19,078 nt of DNA, taken from NCBI GenBank assembly GCA_021850555.1, contig JAJZLX010000197.1:1-19078 (forward strand), in the 5' to 3' direction. Positions 1 through 7,485 of the stretch are shown here, in pieces. This DNA comes from Pseudomonadota bacterium (lineage in GTDB: Bacteria > Pseudomonadota > Gammaproteobacteria > Steroidobacterales > Steroidobacteraceae). Under the pieces are notes generated by a model that was given only the letters and a program-made list of their open reading frames with translations, had not been told where the DNA came from and did not search any database. Position 1 is the stretch's first letter; each line of letters starts with the position of its first letter. The position numbers and the translations under genes are program-made.

Positions 1-1
1 G

Positions 2-481
2 CTCGTCATCGGCATGCTCGGCGTGCTGGCGTTCATGGCGATCTATTACAAGGTGTTCGGCCTGGTGGCCGACCTGGTGCTGATCGCCAACGTCGTGCTG
101 TTGGCGGCGCTGCTGTCGATGATGCACGCCTCGCTGTCATTGCCGGGCATCGCAGGTATCATCTTGACGGTGGGCATAGCAGTCGACGCGAACGTGCTGA
201 TATACGAGCGCGTGCGCGAGGAGCTCAGAAAAGGCGTCTCGCCGCAGGCGGCGATCCGCGCAGGCTTCGAGAAGGCTTTTTCCGCCATCCTCGATTCCAA
301 CATCACGACGGGCATCGCGGGCCTGGTGCTGTGGATCTTCGGCACCGGCGCGATTCGCGGCTTCGCAGTCGTGCTGGTTCTCGGCATCGCGACCTCCATG
401 TTCACGTCGTTGATGGGGAGTCGCGCCCTCGTCACGCTCATGTACGGTGGGCGCAAGAAGCTCGCCAAGCTGCATATCTAA
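2..481 (+). CDS. secD: Protein translocase subunit SecD, C-terminal part (5' end outside window)
   Basis: This is the last ~159 codons of SecD, the inner-membrane RND-like partner of SecYEG that uses the proton motive force to help pull secreted proteins across the membrane. Visible are several hydrophobic membrane segments and the SecD/SecF signature GIAVDANVLIYERVREEL, with the conserved Asp and Arg of the proton-relay region, then a Gly-rich stretch (FGTGAIRGFAVVLVLGIATS) and a short basic tail ending KKLAKLHI. The frame is open from base 2, so the gene is cut by the window edge and its start and periplasmic domain are not visible. It stops at a TAA (479-481), 21 bases before secF, the normal secD-secF operon order. 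Confidence 0.95.
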   Translation, partial: LVIGMLGVLAFMAIYYKVFGLVADLVLIANVVLLAALLSMMHASLSLPGIAGIILTVGIAVDANVLIYERVREELRKGVSPQAAIRAGFEKAFSAILDSNITTGIAGLVLWIFGTGAIRGFAVVLVLGIATSMFTSLMGSRALVTLMYGGRKKLAKLHI

Positions 482-502
482 AAGGTTGCCCGGGGTTCGC
501 AC

Positions 503-1438
503 GTGGAATTTTTCAGTCATCAAACAAACTACCCGTTCATGGCCACGCGCAAGGCGTGGTACGGGCTGTCGATCGTGCTCATGGTCGCCTCGCTCACGCT
601 GCTTTTCACCCGCGGCCTGAATTTCGCAATCGACTTCACTGGCGGCGTGAGCGCCCAGGCAAGCTTCCCCGTGGCGGCGGACTTGTCCGCCGTGCGCGCG
701 CAGCTGGCCGCCGCGGGGTTTCACGATGCGGTGGTCGAGTACGTCGGCTCCTCGCGGCAGATCGGTGTCCGCCTGCCGCCCGAGCCGGGCTTGAAGGTCG
801 ACCAACTCCGCGCCCGGGTGGATGAGGCGCTGAAGGCCGTCAACCCGGGGGTGTCGGGGCTGTCGCTGTCCGTGGTCGGGCCTCAGGTCGGCTCGCAGCT
901 GGAGACGAGCGCCATGTGGGCTCTGGCGGGCACGCTGGCGCTGATCTTCATGTACATCGCCTGGCGATTCCATACCTGGCGGCTCTCCCTCGGCGCCATC
1001 CTGGCGGTGATGCACGATCCGATTCTGGTGCTCGGGTTCTTCGCCGCGACGCAGATGTCGTTCAATCTGAACGTGGTGGCGGCGGTGCTGGCGGTCATCG
1101 GCTACTCGCTCAACGACACGGTGGTGGTATTCGACCGCATTCGCGAGCGCTTCGAGGGCAATCGCCGGCTCGCCCCGGAGGTCGTGCTCGATCAGGCGAT
1201 CAACCAGACGCTCTCGCGGACCATCATGACCAAGGTGGTGACATCCATCGTGGTGGTGGCGCTGCTGGTGCTCGGGGGGCCGGTGCTGCGGGGATTCTCG
1301 GCGGCGCTTCTGATCGGCATCCTGGCCGGCACCTACTCCTCGATTTACATCTCGAGCTCGATCGCGCTGCAGTGCGGACTCACGGCCGAGCACCTCTTCC
1401 CGACCGCACGGAAGACCGCCGCCGATCACCTGCCCTGA
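503..1438 (+). CDS. secF: Protein translocase subunit SecF
   Basis: SecF forms the SecDF complex with SecD and assists late steps of Sec-dependent protein export. The 311-residue product is of normal length. It has an N-terminal membrane helix (about 18-38), the DFTGG motif after it, a periplasmic domain (about 45-130) and a C-terminal block of five membrane helices with the signatures SVVGPQVG, VMHDPILVLG and GYSLNDTVVVFDRIRERF, where the Asp and Arg residues are the conserved charged positions. The start is GTG at 503: the next in-frame ATG (539) lies after the usual FF...N.PFM N-terminus, so the GTG fits the family better. It follows secD by 21 bases and is followed 29 bases later by suhB. 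Confidence 0.96.
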   Translation: MEFFSHQTNYPFMATRKAWYGLSIVLMVASLTLLFTRGLNFAIDFTGGVSAQASFPVAADLSAVRAQLAAAGFHDAVVEYVGSSRQIGVRLPPEPGLKVDQLRARVDEALKAVNPGVSGLSLSVVGPQVGSQLETSAMWALAGTLALIFMYIAWRFHTWRLSLGAILAVMHDPILVLGFFAATQMSFNLNVVAAVLAVIGYSLNDTVVVFDRIRERFEGNRRLAPEVVLDQAINQTLSRTIMTKVVTSIVVVALLVLGGPVLRGFSAALLIGILAGTYSSIYISSSIALQCGLTAEHLFPTARKTAADHLP

Positions 1439-1467
1439 CGGCCCAGTCGGATCGAGGACGGCTCAAG

Positions 1468-2268
1468 GTGCACGCTCTTCTCAATATCGCGGTCCGCGCC
1501 GCCCGGCGCGCCGGCGAGGTCATCGTCCGAAGCTTGAACAGCCTCGAGGCGCTGACCATCACTTCCAAGGGACGCAACGACTTCGTGTCCGAGGTCGACC
1601 GGGCCGCCGAGGCGGAGATCATCGGCATCATCCGCCGCCACTATCCCGATCACGCGGTGCTCGCCGAGGAAAGCGGCGCCAGCGGCGAGCACGACACGCT
1701 CTGGATCATCGATCCGCTCGATGGCACGACCAACTTCCTGCATGGCTTTCCGGTGTTCGCGGTGTCCATCGCCTGCCAGCAGAAGGGACGGCTCGAGCAC
1801 GCCGTCGTCTACGATCCGATGCGCCAGGAGCTGTTTACCGCCTCGCGCGGCGGCGGCGCGCACCTCGATAACCGCCGCATCCGCGTGAGCAAGCAGCGCT
1901 CGCTCGAAGGGGCGCTCATCGGCACGGGTTTCCCCTTCCGTGCCACCGATCGCTACCTCGACGCCTATTTCGCCATGCTGAAGGCGGCCACCCAGTGCAC
2001 CGCAGGAATACGCCGCCCCGGCGCCGCGGCGCTCGATCTGGCTTATGTCGCGGCTGGGCGGACCGACGGGTTCTGGGAGATCGGTCTCTCGCCCTGGGAC
2101 ACGGCGGCGGGGACTCTTCTCGTGCAGGAGGCGGGCGGTCATATCGGCACCCTCACGGGCACCGAGTACACGCAGGGCGGCAACGTGATCGCGGGCACGC
2201 CCAAGGTCTACGCCGCCCTGGTCGAGCTGTTTGCGCCGTTCGTGCCCGAGGGGCTGCGCGGGCGTTGA
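1468..2268 (+). CDS. suhB: Inositol monophosphatase family protein (SuhB-like)
   Basis: This is a Mg2+-dependent phosphatase of the inositol monophosphatase family. In Escherichia coli the SuhB protein also acts in rRNA transcription antitermination and ribosome maturation. The 266-residue length matches E. coli SuhB (267). Metal-binding motifs are intact: Glu67-Glu68 (LAEESG), 82[12 protein letters not shown]93, and WDTAAG near residue 212. A GTG start at 1468 gives an N-terminus starting [17 protein letters not shown], close to the family norm, with GAGG about ten bases upstream. The frame is open much further upstream inside secF, but that part is not family-like. A suhB gene beside trmJ is also seen in E. 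coli, where the two are divergent; here both are on the plus strand with a permease between them. Confidence 0.9.
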   Translation: MHALLNIAVRAARRAGEVIVRSLNSLEALTITSKGRNDFVSEVDRAAEAEIIGIIRRHYPDHAVLAEESGASGEHDTLWIIDPLDGTTNFLHGFPVFAVSIACQQKGRLEHAVVYDPMRQELFTASRGGGAHLDNRRIRVSKQRSLEGALIGTGFPFRATDRYLDAYFAMLKAATQCTAGIRRPGAAALDLAYVAAGRTDGFWEIGLSPWDTAAGTLLVQEAGGHIGTLTGTEYTQGGNVIAGTPKVYAALVELFAPFVPEGLRGR

Positions 2269-2335
2269 GCCGAGCCGAGTCCGTTGCGCGTCCGGTCAGC
2301 TCGATTTCAGGGGTTGGCGCGTGTACAGTCCCGGG

Positions 2336-3832
2336 ATGAAATCCCAGCTTTTCGCTACAAAAACGGTCGCCGAAATCGAGGCAGCGGACGCGGCGGATGC
2401 CGCCGGTCACAAGCTCAACCGCACGCTCTCGGCCACGGCGCTCACGATGCTCGGTATCGGCGGGATCATCGGTACCGGGATTTTTGTTCTGACGGGGGTG
2501 GCGGCGGCTCAGCATGCCGGTCCGGCGCTGGTGCTGTCGTTTCTCATCGCCGGCGTCGGCTGCGCGTTCGCGGGCCTGTGCTACGCGGAGTTTGCGGCCA
2601 TGGTGCCCGTATCCGGCAGCGCCTACTCGTACACCTACGCCACTCTGGGCGAGGGCATCGCGTGGTTCATCGGCTGGAACCTCATCCTCGAGTACCTGTT
2701 CGCGGTGGCGACGGTCTCGGTGGGGTGGTCAGGGTACGTCAACCGGCTGTTGAGTGATTTCGGCGTGCACATCCCGTATGCGCTGTCGCACGCGCCATTC
2801 ATGCAGGCTGCTCCGGACACCTTTTCCATCGTGCACTCCGGCGCCATTCTCAATGTGCCGGCGGTGCTGATCGTGGCGGTTCTCACCACGGTCTGCTATA
2901 TCGGCATCAAGCAGTCCTCCGAGTTCAACACCGTCATCGTGAGCCTCAAGGTCGCGGTGGTGGTGCTGTTCATCGTGATGGGCTTCGGCTTCATTCAACA
3001 TGCCAACTGGCACCCGTTCATCCCGAGGAACGTGGGTCGAGGCGAGTACGGGTGGAGCGGGGTGTTCGCCGCATCGGGCGTGATCTTCTTCGCCTACATC
3101 GGGTTCGATGCGATCTCGACGACCGCTCAGGAGGCGAAAAACCCCCAGCGCGACATGCCGATAGGCATCCTCTCCAGCCTGGTCATCTGCACGCTGCTGT
3201 ACGTGGCGGTATCGGCGGTGCTCACCGGCATGGTGAGCTACAAGAAACTCGATGTCGCGGCGCCCATCGCGCTCGCCTTGGCTGAGTATCCGCAGTTGCA
3301 CTGGGTCATTCTGCCGGTGGACCTCGGCGCCATTCTCGGCATGACCTCGGTGATGCTGGTCATGACCCTCGCTCAGGCGCGCATTTTCTACTCGATGGCC
3401 CAGGACGGGCTGTTGCCCCAGACGTTCTCCAAGATCCATCCGAAGTTCCGCACGCCTTCCACGGGCACGGTGGTCACGGGCGTTTGCGCCGCCGTCATCG
3501 GCGGGCTGTTCCCCGTCGCGCTGCTCGGTGAGCTGGTCTCGATCGGCACCCTGATGGCCTTCGTCACGGTGTGCATCGGGGTGCTGGTTCTGCGCTATAC
3601 CCGTCCCGACCTCGAGCGTCCGTTCAAGGTGCCGGCGCCGTGGTTCACCTGCATCGGCGGCGCATTGGTGTGCGGAACGATGATCGTCACATTGCCGCCG
3701 ACCACGTGGATCCGCTTGGTGGTGTGGACTTTCATCGGCGCGGTGGTCTACGCGCTTTACGGCTATCGCCACAGCAAGCTGCACAAGCCCGGCGGGCGGG
3801 TGGCGACCGAGCGGCCGGCCGAGGCCGACTGA
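2336..3832 (+). CDS. APC-family amino acid permease (CAT/YfnA-like)
   Basis: This is an inner-membrane amino acid transporter of the amino acid-polyamine-organocation superfamily, resembling the cationic-amino-acid-transporter subgroup. The 498-residue product begins with a soluble segment (about 1-30) and then has roughly 12-13 hydrophobic helices. Helix 1 carries the broken-helix substrate site [15 protein letters not shown], and helix 6 carries [12 protein letters not shown] followed by [11 protein letters not shown], the typical loop of this family. The C-terminal tail ([18 protein letters not shown]) is charged and cytoplasmic. The ATG at 2336 is chosen because the open frame upstream runs into non-family sequence. 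The substrate cannot be read from sequence. It sits between suhB and trmJ as an accessory insertion in an otherwise housekeeping order, and hairpins downstream suggest it ends its own transcript. Confidence 0.86.
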   Translation: MKSQLFATKTVAEIEAADAADAAGHKLNRTLSATALTMLGIGGIIGTGIFVLTGVAAAQHAGPALVLSFLIAGVGCAFAGLCYAEFAAMVPVSGSAYSYTYATLGEGIAWFIGWNLILEYLFAVATVSVGWSGYVNRLLSDFGVHIPYALSHAPFMQAAPDTFSIVHSGAILNVPAVLIVAVLTTVCYIGIKQSSEFNTVIVSLKVAVVVLFIVMGFGFIQHANWHPFIPRNVGRGEYGWSGVFAASGVIFFAYIGFDAISTTAQEAKNPQRDMPIGILSSLVICTLLYVAVSAVLTGMVSYKKLDVAAPIALALAEYPQLHWVILPVDLGAILGMTSVMLVMTLAQARIFYSMAQDGLLPQTFSKIHPKFRTPSTGTVVTGVCAAVIGGLFPVALLGELVSIGTLMAFVTVCIGVLVLRYTRPDLERPFKVPAPWFTCIGGALVCGTMIVTLPPTTWIRLVVWTFIGAVVYALYGYRHSKLHKPGGRVATERPAEAD

Positions 3833-3849
3833 TCGATTGCGCGCCGAGC

Positions 3850-3877
3850 GGCCGGCGGGCGCGCGAGCTCGCCGGCC
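3850..3877 (+). other. GC-rich stem-loop downstream of the permease
   Basis: An 8-bp perfect inverted repeat, GGCCGGCG (3850-3857) and CGCCGGCC (3870-3877), encloses a 12-base loop 18 bases after the permease stop codon. It is followed by TTCTC rather than a run of T. It could help end or protect the permease transcript; function is inferred. Confidence 0.35.
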
Positions 3878-3952
3878 TTCTCGATGCGTTCCGGAAAATG
3901 CGCTGCGCCCGTGTTCCTGTGCCGCGGTACCGCCTCGGGTGAGCAGTCCGGG

Positions 3953-3978
3953 GGGCTGTGATGGGAAACAGCCCTTTG
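3953..3978 (+). terminator. Candidate intrinsic terminator between permease and trmJ
   Basis: A 7-bp perfect stem, GGGCTGT (3953-3959) and ACAGCCC (3968-3974), encloses an 8-base loop and is followed at once by TTTGC. The short T run makes it weaker than a textbook terminator, but it is the best candidate in the 178-bp gap between the permease and trmJ. It would separate the permease transcript from the trmJ-desulfurase-iscA operon. Confidence 0.42.
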
Positions 3979-4010
3979 CAGCCGGCGGCCGAGCACGTAC
4001 CGTATCGGGT

Positions 4011-4751
4011 ATGAACTCCCCGGACATCCGCCTCATCCTCGTCGAGCCCTCCCATCCCGGCAACATCGGTGCCGCCGCCCGCGCGATGAAGAACATGAGG
4101 CTCGAGCAGCTCTTCCTGGTCGGGCCGCGCCAGTTTCCCCACAGCGAGGCTATCGCCCGCGCTTCCGGCGCCGATGATCTGCTGGAGCGTGCACGCGTCG
4201 TCGACACGGTGTCCGAGGCGCTCGCCGGCTGCGGTTTCATCGCGGCGACCACCTCTCGTGAGCGGGATCAGTATTTCCGCGTCGCAGACGTCCGGGATGC
4301 CGCGCAGAGGATCCTGCGCGAGAGTGCGCGAGGTCCGACTGCGATTCTGTTCGGATCGGAGCGCGCGGGCCTTACCAACGAGCAGCTCGAGGCGGCGCAT
4401 CTGTTGATCCGTATTCCGGCGAGCGACGCTTATCCTTCGCTCAACCTCGCGATGGCGGTGCAGATCGTGGCCTATGAGCTGTTCCGAGCCCGGGGGGTCT
4501 CGATCGATCCGGCGCCCGGAGCGGGCCCGCTTGCGGACCCGCAGGACATGCAGCGGCTGTATGCGCATCTGGCGCAGGTGCTGGAGGAAATCGATTTTCG
4601 CGACCGCACCCAGAGCGGCACACATCTCATGGCGCGCATCCGGCGCTTTCTGCAGCGCGCCGAGCTCGATCGCAACGAGGTCAACATCCTGCGCGGCATC
4701 CTGACGGCCGTCCAGCAGCGGCGCCGGCACGCGGGGCAGGGTGCGCCATGA
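4011..4751 (+). CDS. trmJ: tRNA (cytidine/uridine-32-2'-O)-methyltransferase TrmJ
   Basis: TrmJ is a SPOUT-class enzyme that methylates the ribose of position 32 in several tRNAs using S-adenosylmethionine. The 246-residue product matches the family length. The N-terminal knot domain opens with VEPSHPGNIGAAARAMKNM (about 11-29, with the conserved N18 and R24). The AdoMet-binding trefoil knot is marked by 113-LFGSERAGLTNEQL and by PSLNLAMAVQIVAYEL starting at residue 142. A C-terminal helical extension, typical of TrmJ, ends in a basic stretch (QQRRRHAGQG). The ATG at 4011 is the natural start; the frame is open upstream but not family-like. Its stop overlaps the next start as ATGA (4748-4751). 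In E. coli trmJ also stands directly before the isc genes, so this position is conserved. Confidence 0.92.
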   Translation: MNSPDIRLILVEPSHPGNIGAAARAMKNMRLEQLFLVGPRQFPHSEAIARASGADDLLERARVVDTVSEALAGCGFIAATTSRERDQYFRVADVRDAAQRILRESARGPTAILFGSERAGLTNEQLEAAHLLIRIPASDAYPSLNLAMAVQIVAYELFRARGVSIDPAPGAGPLADPQDMQRLYAHLAQVLEEIDFRDRTQSGTHLMARIRRFLQRAELDRNEVNILRGILTAVQQRRRHAGQGAP

Positions 4752-6331
4752 CGGAATCGCCGCCGGGAGCGATTCTGGGGGCGTCGAAGCTGCGTCCCCG
4801 CAGGGGCGAGACCCGGGAAGAGTCGGGCGAGGAGCCTGACGTCATCTATCTCGATTATGCGGCCACCACGCCCGTGGACCCGGCGGTGGCCGAGGCCATG
4901 GGCCTTGGGCTAAGAGCGCACTGGGGGCTGGGCAATCCCTCTTCGATGCATCTGCCGGGTCGGCGGGCGGCCGATCGGATCGAGGCGGCCCGGGCCCAGG
5001 TCGCAGCGCTGATCGGGGCCGCTCCCGAGGAGATCGTGTTCACCTCCGGCGCTACCGAGTCCGACAACCTCGCGCTGCTCGGCGTGCCACGCGCCAATGC
5101 GCACCGCGGCAGGCACGTCGTGAGCTCACGGATCGAGCACAAGGCCGTGCTCGATCCGTGCAGGCGCCTGGAGAAGGAAGGCTTCACGGTGACATTGTTG
5201 AGTCCTGATCGCACGGGCAGGATCGATCCGCAGACGCTCGCGGCGGCTCTTCGCTCCGACACGGTGCTGGTGTCCGTCATGCTGGTCAACAACGAAGTCG
5301 GCGTGATTCAGGATGTCGAGGTCATGGGCGCCCTGTGCCGCGCTCGCGGCATCCTGTTTCATACCGATGCGGCCCAGGCGGCCGGCAAGATTCCGATCGA
5401 CGTGCGCACGCTGCCCGTCGATCTGATGTCCTTCACAGCGCACAAACTCTATGGGCCGAAGGGAATCGGGGCGTTGTACGTCCGATCCGCCGCGAGGCCG
5501 CATCTGCAGCCGGTGATGTTCGGCGGCGGGCAGGAAAGAGGGTTGAGGCCCGGTACGCTGCCGACGCATCAGATCGTGGGGTTCGGGGCCGCCTGCGAGC
5601 TGGCGCGGGAGGCACTGGCGCCGGAAAGCGCACGACTCTTCTCGCTGCGCGAGGGACTATGGAGGGAGCTGGCCACTCTCGGCGGTGTCCATCTCAACGG
5701 GGAGGGGGCGCCGCGGGTGCCCGGGATCCTCAACGTGTCCTTCGAGGGTGTAGAGGGAGAGAGCCTGGTCGCGGGACTGAGTGAGCTCGCCGTGTCGACC
5801 GGCTCGGCCTGCAGCTCCGCCTCCGCCGAGCCCTCTTACGTGCTGCGAGCCCTGGGCAGGGATACCGAGCTGGCCCAGAGCTCGCTGCGCTTCAGCATCG
5901 GCCGCTTCACCACGTCCGCCGAGCTGACCGCGGCCGCGGCCGCGGTGCGGCGGGAGCTCAAGCGGCTGAGAGCGCTTTCGCCGGCTTCGGAATTCACGGA
6001 CCAGGGCTCGGCGGAGGCGCTCGCAGGGGATGAGGGCCGCGTCGTGGGGGAGGCGGGTGGTCCGGGACAGGAGGTCTGGGTGCGGTTCAGGCTGCAAGTG
6101 CGCGACGGATCGGTTCAGAAGGCCTCTTTTCGGGCCTACGGCTGTCCGCACACCTTGGCTGTGGCCGGCTGGGTGGCCGACCGGCTCGCGGGGCGGGGCC
6201 GTACCGACCTGATGCCCGGCACGCCGGCGGACTGGGCACAGCACCTTGCCGTGCCCGTGGAGAAGCTTGGCCGGCTTCTGAAGATCGAAGATGCGTTGCG
6301 TGAATGCTTGCGAAGCTGGCCGGAGGTGTAG
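4748..6331 (+). CDS. Cysteine desulfurase fused to a degenerate IscU-like domain
   Basis: The N-terminal ~410 residues form a PLP-dependent class V cysteine desulfurase (IscS/NifS type), which releases sulfur from cysteine for Fe-S clusters and thiolated tRNAs. Key features are [12 protein letters not shown] at 34-45, [26 protein letters not shown], the PLP lysine K233 in [12 protein letters not shown], and the persulfide cysteine C355 in [10 protein letters not shown] variable linker (about 395-425) leads to a second domain (about 428-527) that aligns by eye with IscU across its whole core. Of the IscU ligand residues only the middle cysteine survives (C466 in AYGCPHTLA); the first Cys and the HC pair near the end are replaced. 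C520 lies near the C-terminus. The first ~30 residues before the desulfurase core are charged and variable. The start ATG overlaps the trmJ stop, and iscA follows 32 bases later. The desulfurase call is firm; the role of the tail is unknown. Confidence 0.87.
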   Translation: MTESPPGAILGASKLRPRRGETREESGEEPDVIYLDYAATTPVDPAVAEAMGLGLRAHWGLGNPSSMHLPGRRAADRIEAARAQVAALIGAAPEEIVFTSGATESDNLALLGVPRANAHRGRHVVSSRIEHKAVLDPCRRLEKEGFTVTLLSPDRTGRIDPQTLAAALRSDTVLVSVMLVNNEVGVIQDVEVMGALCRARGILFHTDAAQAAGKIPIDVRTLPVDLMSFTAHKLYGPKGIGALYVRSAARPHLQPVMFGGGQERGLRPGTLPTHQIVGFGAACELAREALAPESARLFSLREGLWRELATLGGVHLNGEGAPRVPGILNVSFEGVEGESLVAGLSELAVSTGSACSSASAEPSYVLRALGRDTELAQSSLRFSIGRFTTSAELTAAAAAVRRELKRLRALSPASEFTDQGSAEALAGDEGRVVGEAGGPGQEVWVRFRLQVRDGSVQKASFRAYGCPHTLAVAGWVADRLAGRGRTDLMPGTPADWAQHLAVPVEKLGRLLKIEDALRECLRSWPEV

Positions 6332-6334
6332 AAT
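6308..6334 (+). promoter_or_regulatory. Possible internal promoter before iscA
   Basis: TTGCGA (6308-6313) and TAGAAT (6329-6334), which overlaps the desulfurase stop codon, resemble sigma-70 -35 and -10 boxes, with the -10 matching five of six consensus bases. The 15-base spacing is short, so this is weak. If active it would give iscA its own transcript. Confidence 0.25.
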
Positions 6335-6363
6335 TTCCCCCAGCTCTTTCTCCCGGCACCCCC

Positions 6364-6687
6364 ATGGCCATCTCGCTCACAGAATCCGCCGCCAATCGCA
6401 TCAAGAATTTCCTCTGCGCCCGGGGCCAGGGCATCGGCCTCAGGCTCGGGGTGCGCAAGACGGGCTGCTCCGGCTTCGCCTACGTGATCAATTATGCCGA
6501 CGACGTACGGTCGGGCGATGTGGTGTTCGAGGATCGGGGCGTGAAGGTATACGTTGATCCCGAAAGCCTGCCCCTCATTGATGGGACGACGGTGGATTTT
6601 GTCAAACAGGGCCTGAACGAGGCATTCCGGTTCCGCAACCCCAATGTGAAGGGGGAGTGCGGCTGTGGAGAGAGCTTTTCTGTTTAG
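6364..6687 (+). CDS. iscA: Iron-sulfur cluster assembly protein IscA
   Basis: IscA is an A-type carrier that receives and passes on Fe-S clusters (mainly [4Fe-4S]) and can bind iron. The 107-residue product has the same length as E. coli IscA and closely follows its sequence (for example [54 protein letters not shown]). The three conserved cysteines are all present at their expected positions: C35, C99 and C101. The ATG at 6364 gives the standard start [13 protein letters not shown]; an upstream in-frame ATG at 6304 lies inside the desulfurase gene and is not needed. The strong IscA resemblance, rather than ErpA, agrees with the location next to a desulfurase. No IscR, IscU, HscB, HscA or ferredoxin gene follows. 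Confidence 0.94.
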   Translation: MAISLTESAANRIKNFLCARGQGIGLRLGVRKTGCSGFAYVINYADDVRSGDVVFEDRGVKVYVDPESLPLIDGTTVDFVKQGLNEAFRFRNPNVKGECGCGESFSV

Positions 6688-6692
6688 ACTGG

Positions 6693-6717
6693 CCGCAAGC
6701 GCTCCCGGCGCTTGCGG
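6693..6717 (+). other. Strong stem-loop just after iscA
   Basis: A perfect 10-bp inverted repeat, CCGCAAGCGC (6693-6702) and GCGCTTGCGG (6708-6717), encloses the 5-base loop TCCCG only five bases after the iscA stop. There is no T run after it, so it does not look like a standard intrinsic terminator. It may stabilise the 3' end of the mRNA or act as a factor-assisted terminator for the trmJ-iscA operon. Confidence 0.5.
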
Positions 6718-6730
6718 CGGGCGCGCCCCT

Positions 6731-6775
6731 GAGCTCCTGGATGCCCGCGAGCCCGAAGTGAATGCGGGCTCGCTA
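6731..6775 (+). repeat. Intergenic palindromic repeat, copy 1
   Basis: This is the first of two imperfect ~45-bp direct copies. Both begin with GAGCTCC and share the exact 19-bp core CCGCGAGCCCGAAGTGAAT (6745-6763 here). In this copy the core forms a perfect 9-bp hairpin, GCGAGCCCG (6747-6755) with CGGGCTCGC (6765-6773), around a 9-base loop. The pattern resembles a dispersed intergenic repeat of the REP type; whether it recurs elsewhere in the genome cannot be seen here. Confidence 0.6.
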
Positions 6776-6836
6776 CCCGGCTTGCCTGTCAAGGGGTGGG
6801 GCGAGCACGGCCGGCGGTTCCCGCAATCGCACCCTA

Positions 6837-6881
6837 GAGCTCCCGGGTAACCGCGAGCCCGAAGTGAATTCGGGCCTCCCC
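6837..6881 (+). repeat. Intergenic palindromic repeat, copy 2
   Basis: This is the second copy, 106 bases downstream of the first, with the same 19-bp core at 6851-6869. Here the pairing has shifted to a 7-bp stem, GCCCGAA (6857-6863) with TTCGGGC (6869-6875), around a GTGAA loop. The stem is kept although the 3' half has changed, which suggests the structure matters or that both are members of one repeat family. The rest of the 354-bp gap holds the stem-loop after iscA and a candidate ndk promoter; I see no gene in it. Confidence 0.6.
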
Positions 6882-6920
6882 GCCCGCGCGCTGCCGCGTT
6901 CCAGGGGCATGAGCAGTAAA

Positions 6921-6950
6921 TTGCCCCGGCAGGGGGGCTCCGGGTACACT
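6921..6950 (+). promoter_or_regulatory. Candidate sigma-70 promoter for ndk
   Basis: TTGCCC (6921-6926) and TACACT (6945-6950) are spaced by 18 bases, each matching four of six consensus positions. The pair lies about 90 bases before the ndk start and downstream of the palindromic repeats, where a promoter for the ndk-rlmN-pilF series would be expected. Confidence 0.35.
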
Positions 6951-7041
6951 GCACGGCTTAGTGTCGGCTGAGATGCTCCCCTTCGAAGGGGGCGCCGGCC
7001 GCGTGTGTTCCAGGATTCAAGCTCCCGAAAGGTCAACCCGA

Positions 7042-7470
7042 ATGGCGCTCGAGCGCACCCTGTCCATCGTCAAGCCCGACGGCGTCAGCCGCAATCTCAT
7101 CGGCGAGGTGTACCGCCGCTTCGAGAGCGCCGGACTTTCCATCATAGCCGCCCGCATGCTGCGGCTTTCCGAGCGCGAGGCGGAGGGCTTTTACGCCGTG
7201 CATCGGGAGCGGCCGTTCTTCAAGGATCTCGTGCGCTACATGACCTCCGGCCCGGTCATGGTGCAGGTGCTGGAAGGCGAAGGCGCCATCGCGCGCAACC
7301 GCGACATCATGGGGGCCACCGATCCGAAAAAGGCTGCTCCCGGAACCATTCGCGCCGATCTTGCTCTGAGCATCGAGCAGAACGTGGTACACGGCTCGGA
7401 TGCGCCGGAAACCGCCGAGCGCGAGATTGCCTACTTTTTCAGTACCACGGAGCTGCATTCCCGCGGCTGA
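7042..7470 (+). CDS. ndk: Nucleoside diphosphate kinase
   Basis: Ndk transfers the terminal phosphate of a nucleoside triphosphate, normally ATP, to other nucleoside diphosphates and so balances the NTP and dNTP pools in the cytoplasm. The 142-residue product has standard length and all key parts: the start [15 protein letters not shown] with the phosphate-binding Lys, the [14 protein letters not shown] loop and the phosphohistidine H117 in [12 protein letters not shown]. The ATG at 7042 is preceded by GAAAGG at a suitable distance. It is the first gene after the repeat-containing gap and is followed 15 bases later by rlmN, the usual gammaproteobacterial order. Confidence 0.97.
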   Translation: MALERTLSIVKPDGVSRNLIGEVYRRFESAGLSIIAARMLRLSEREAEGFYAVHRERPFFKDLVRYMTSGPVMVQVLEGEGAIARNRDIMGATDPKKAAPGTIRADLALSIEQNVVHGSDAPETAEREIAYFFSTTELHSRG

Positions 7471-7485
7471 GGCCGCCCTCGCCCC

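Noticed and set aside
137..1429. Long open frame on the minus strand across secD/secF
   Set aside because: It is antisense to two clearly recognised genes, and its product is rich in Arg, His and Gln typical of shadow frames in GC-rich DNA.
2729..4252. 507-codon minus-strand open frame over the permease and trmJ
   Set aside because: No recognisable motif; it lies opposite two well-supported genes and has shadow-frame composition.
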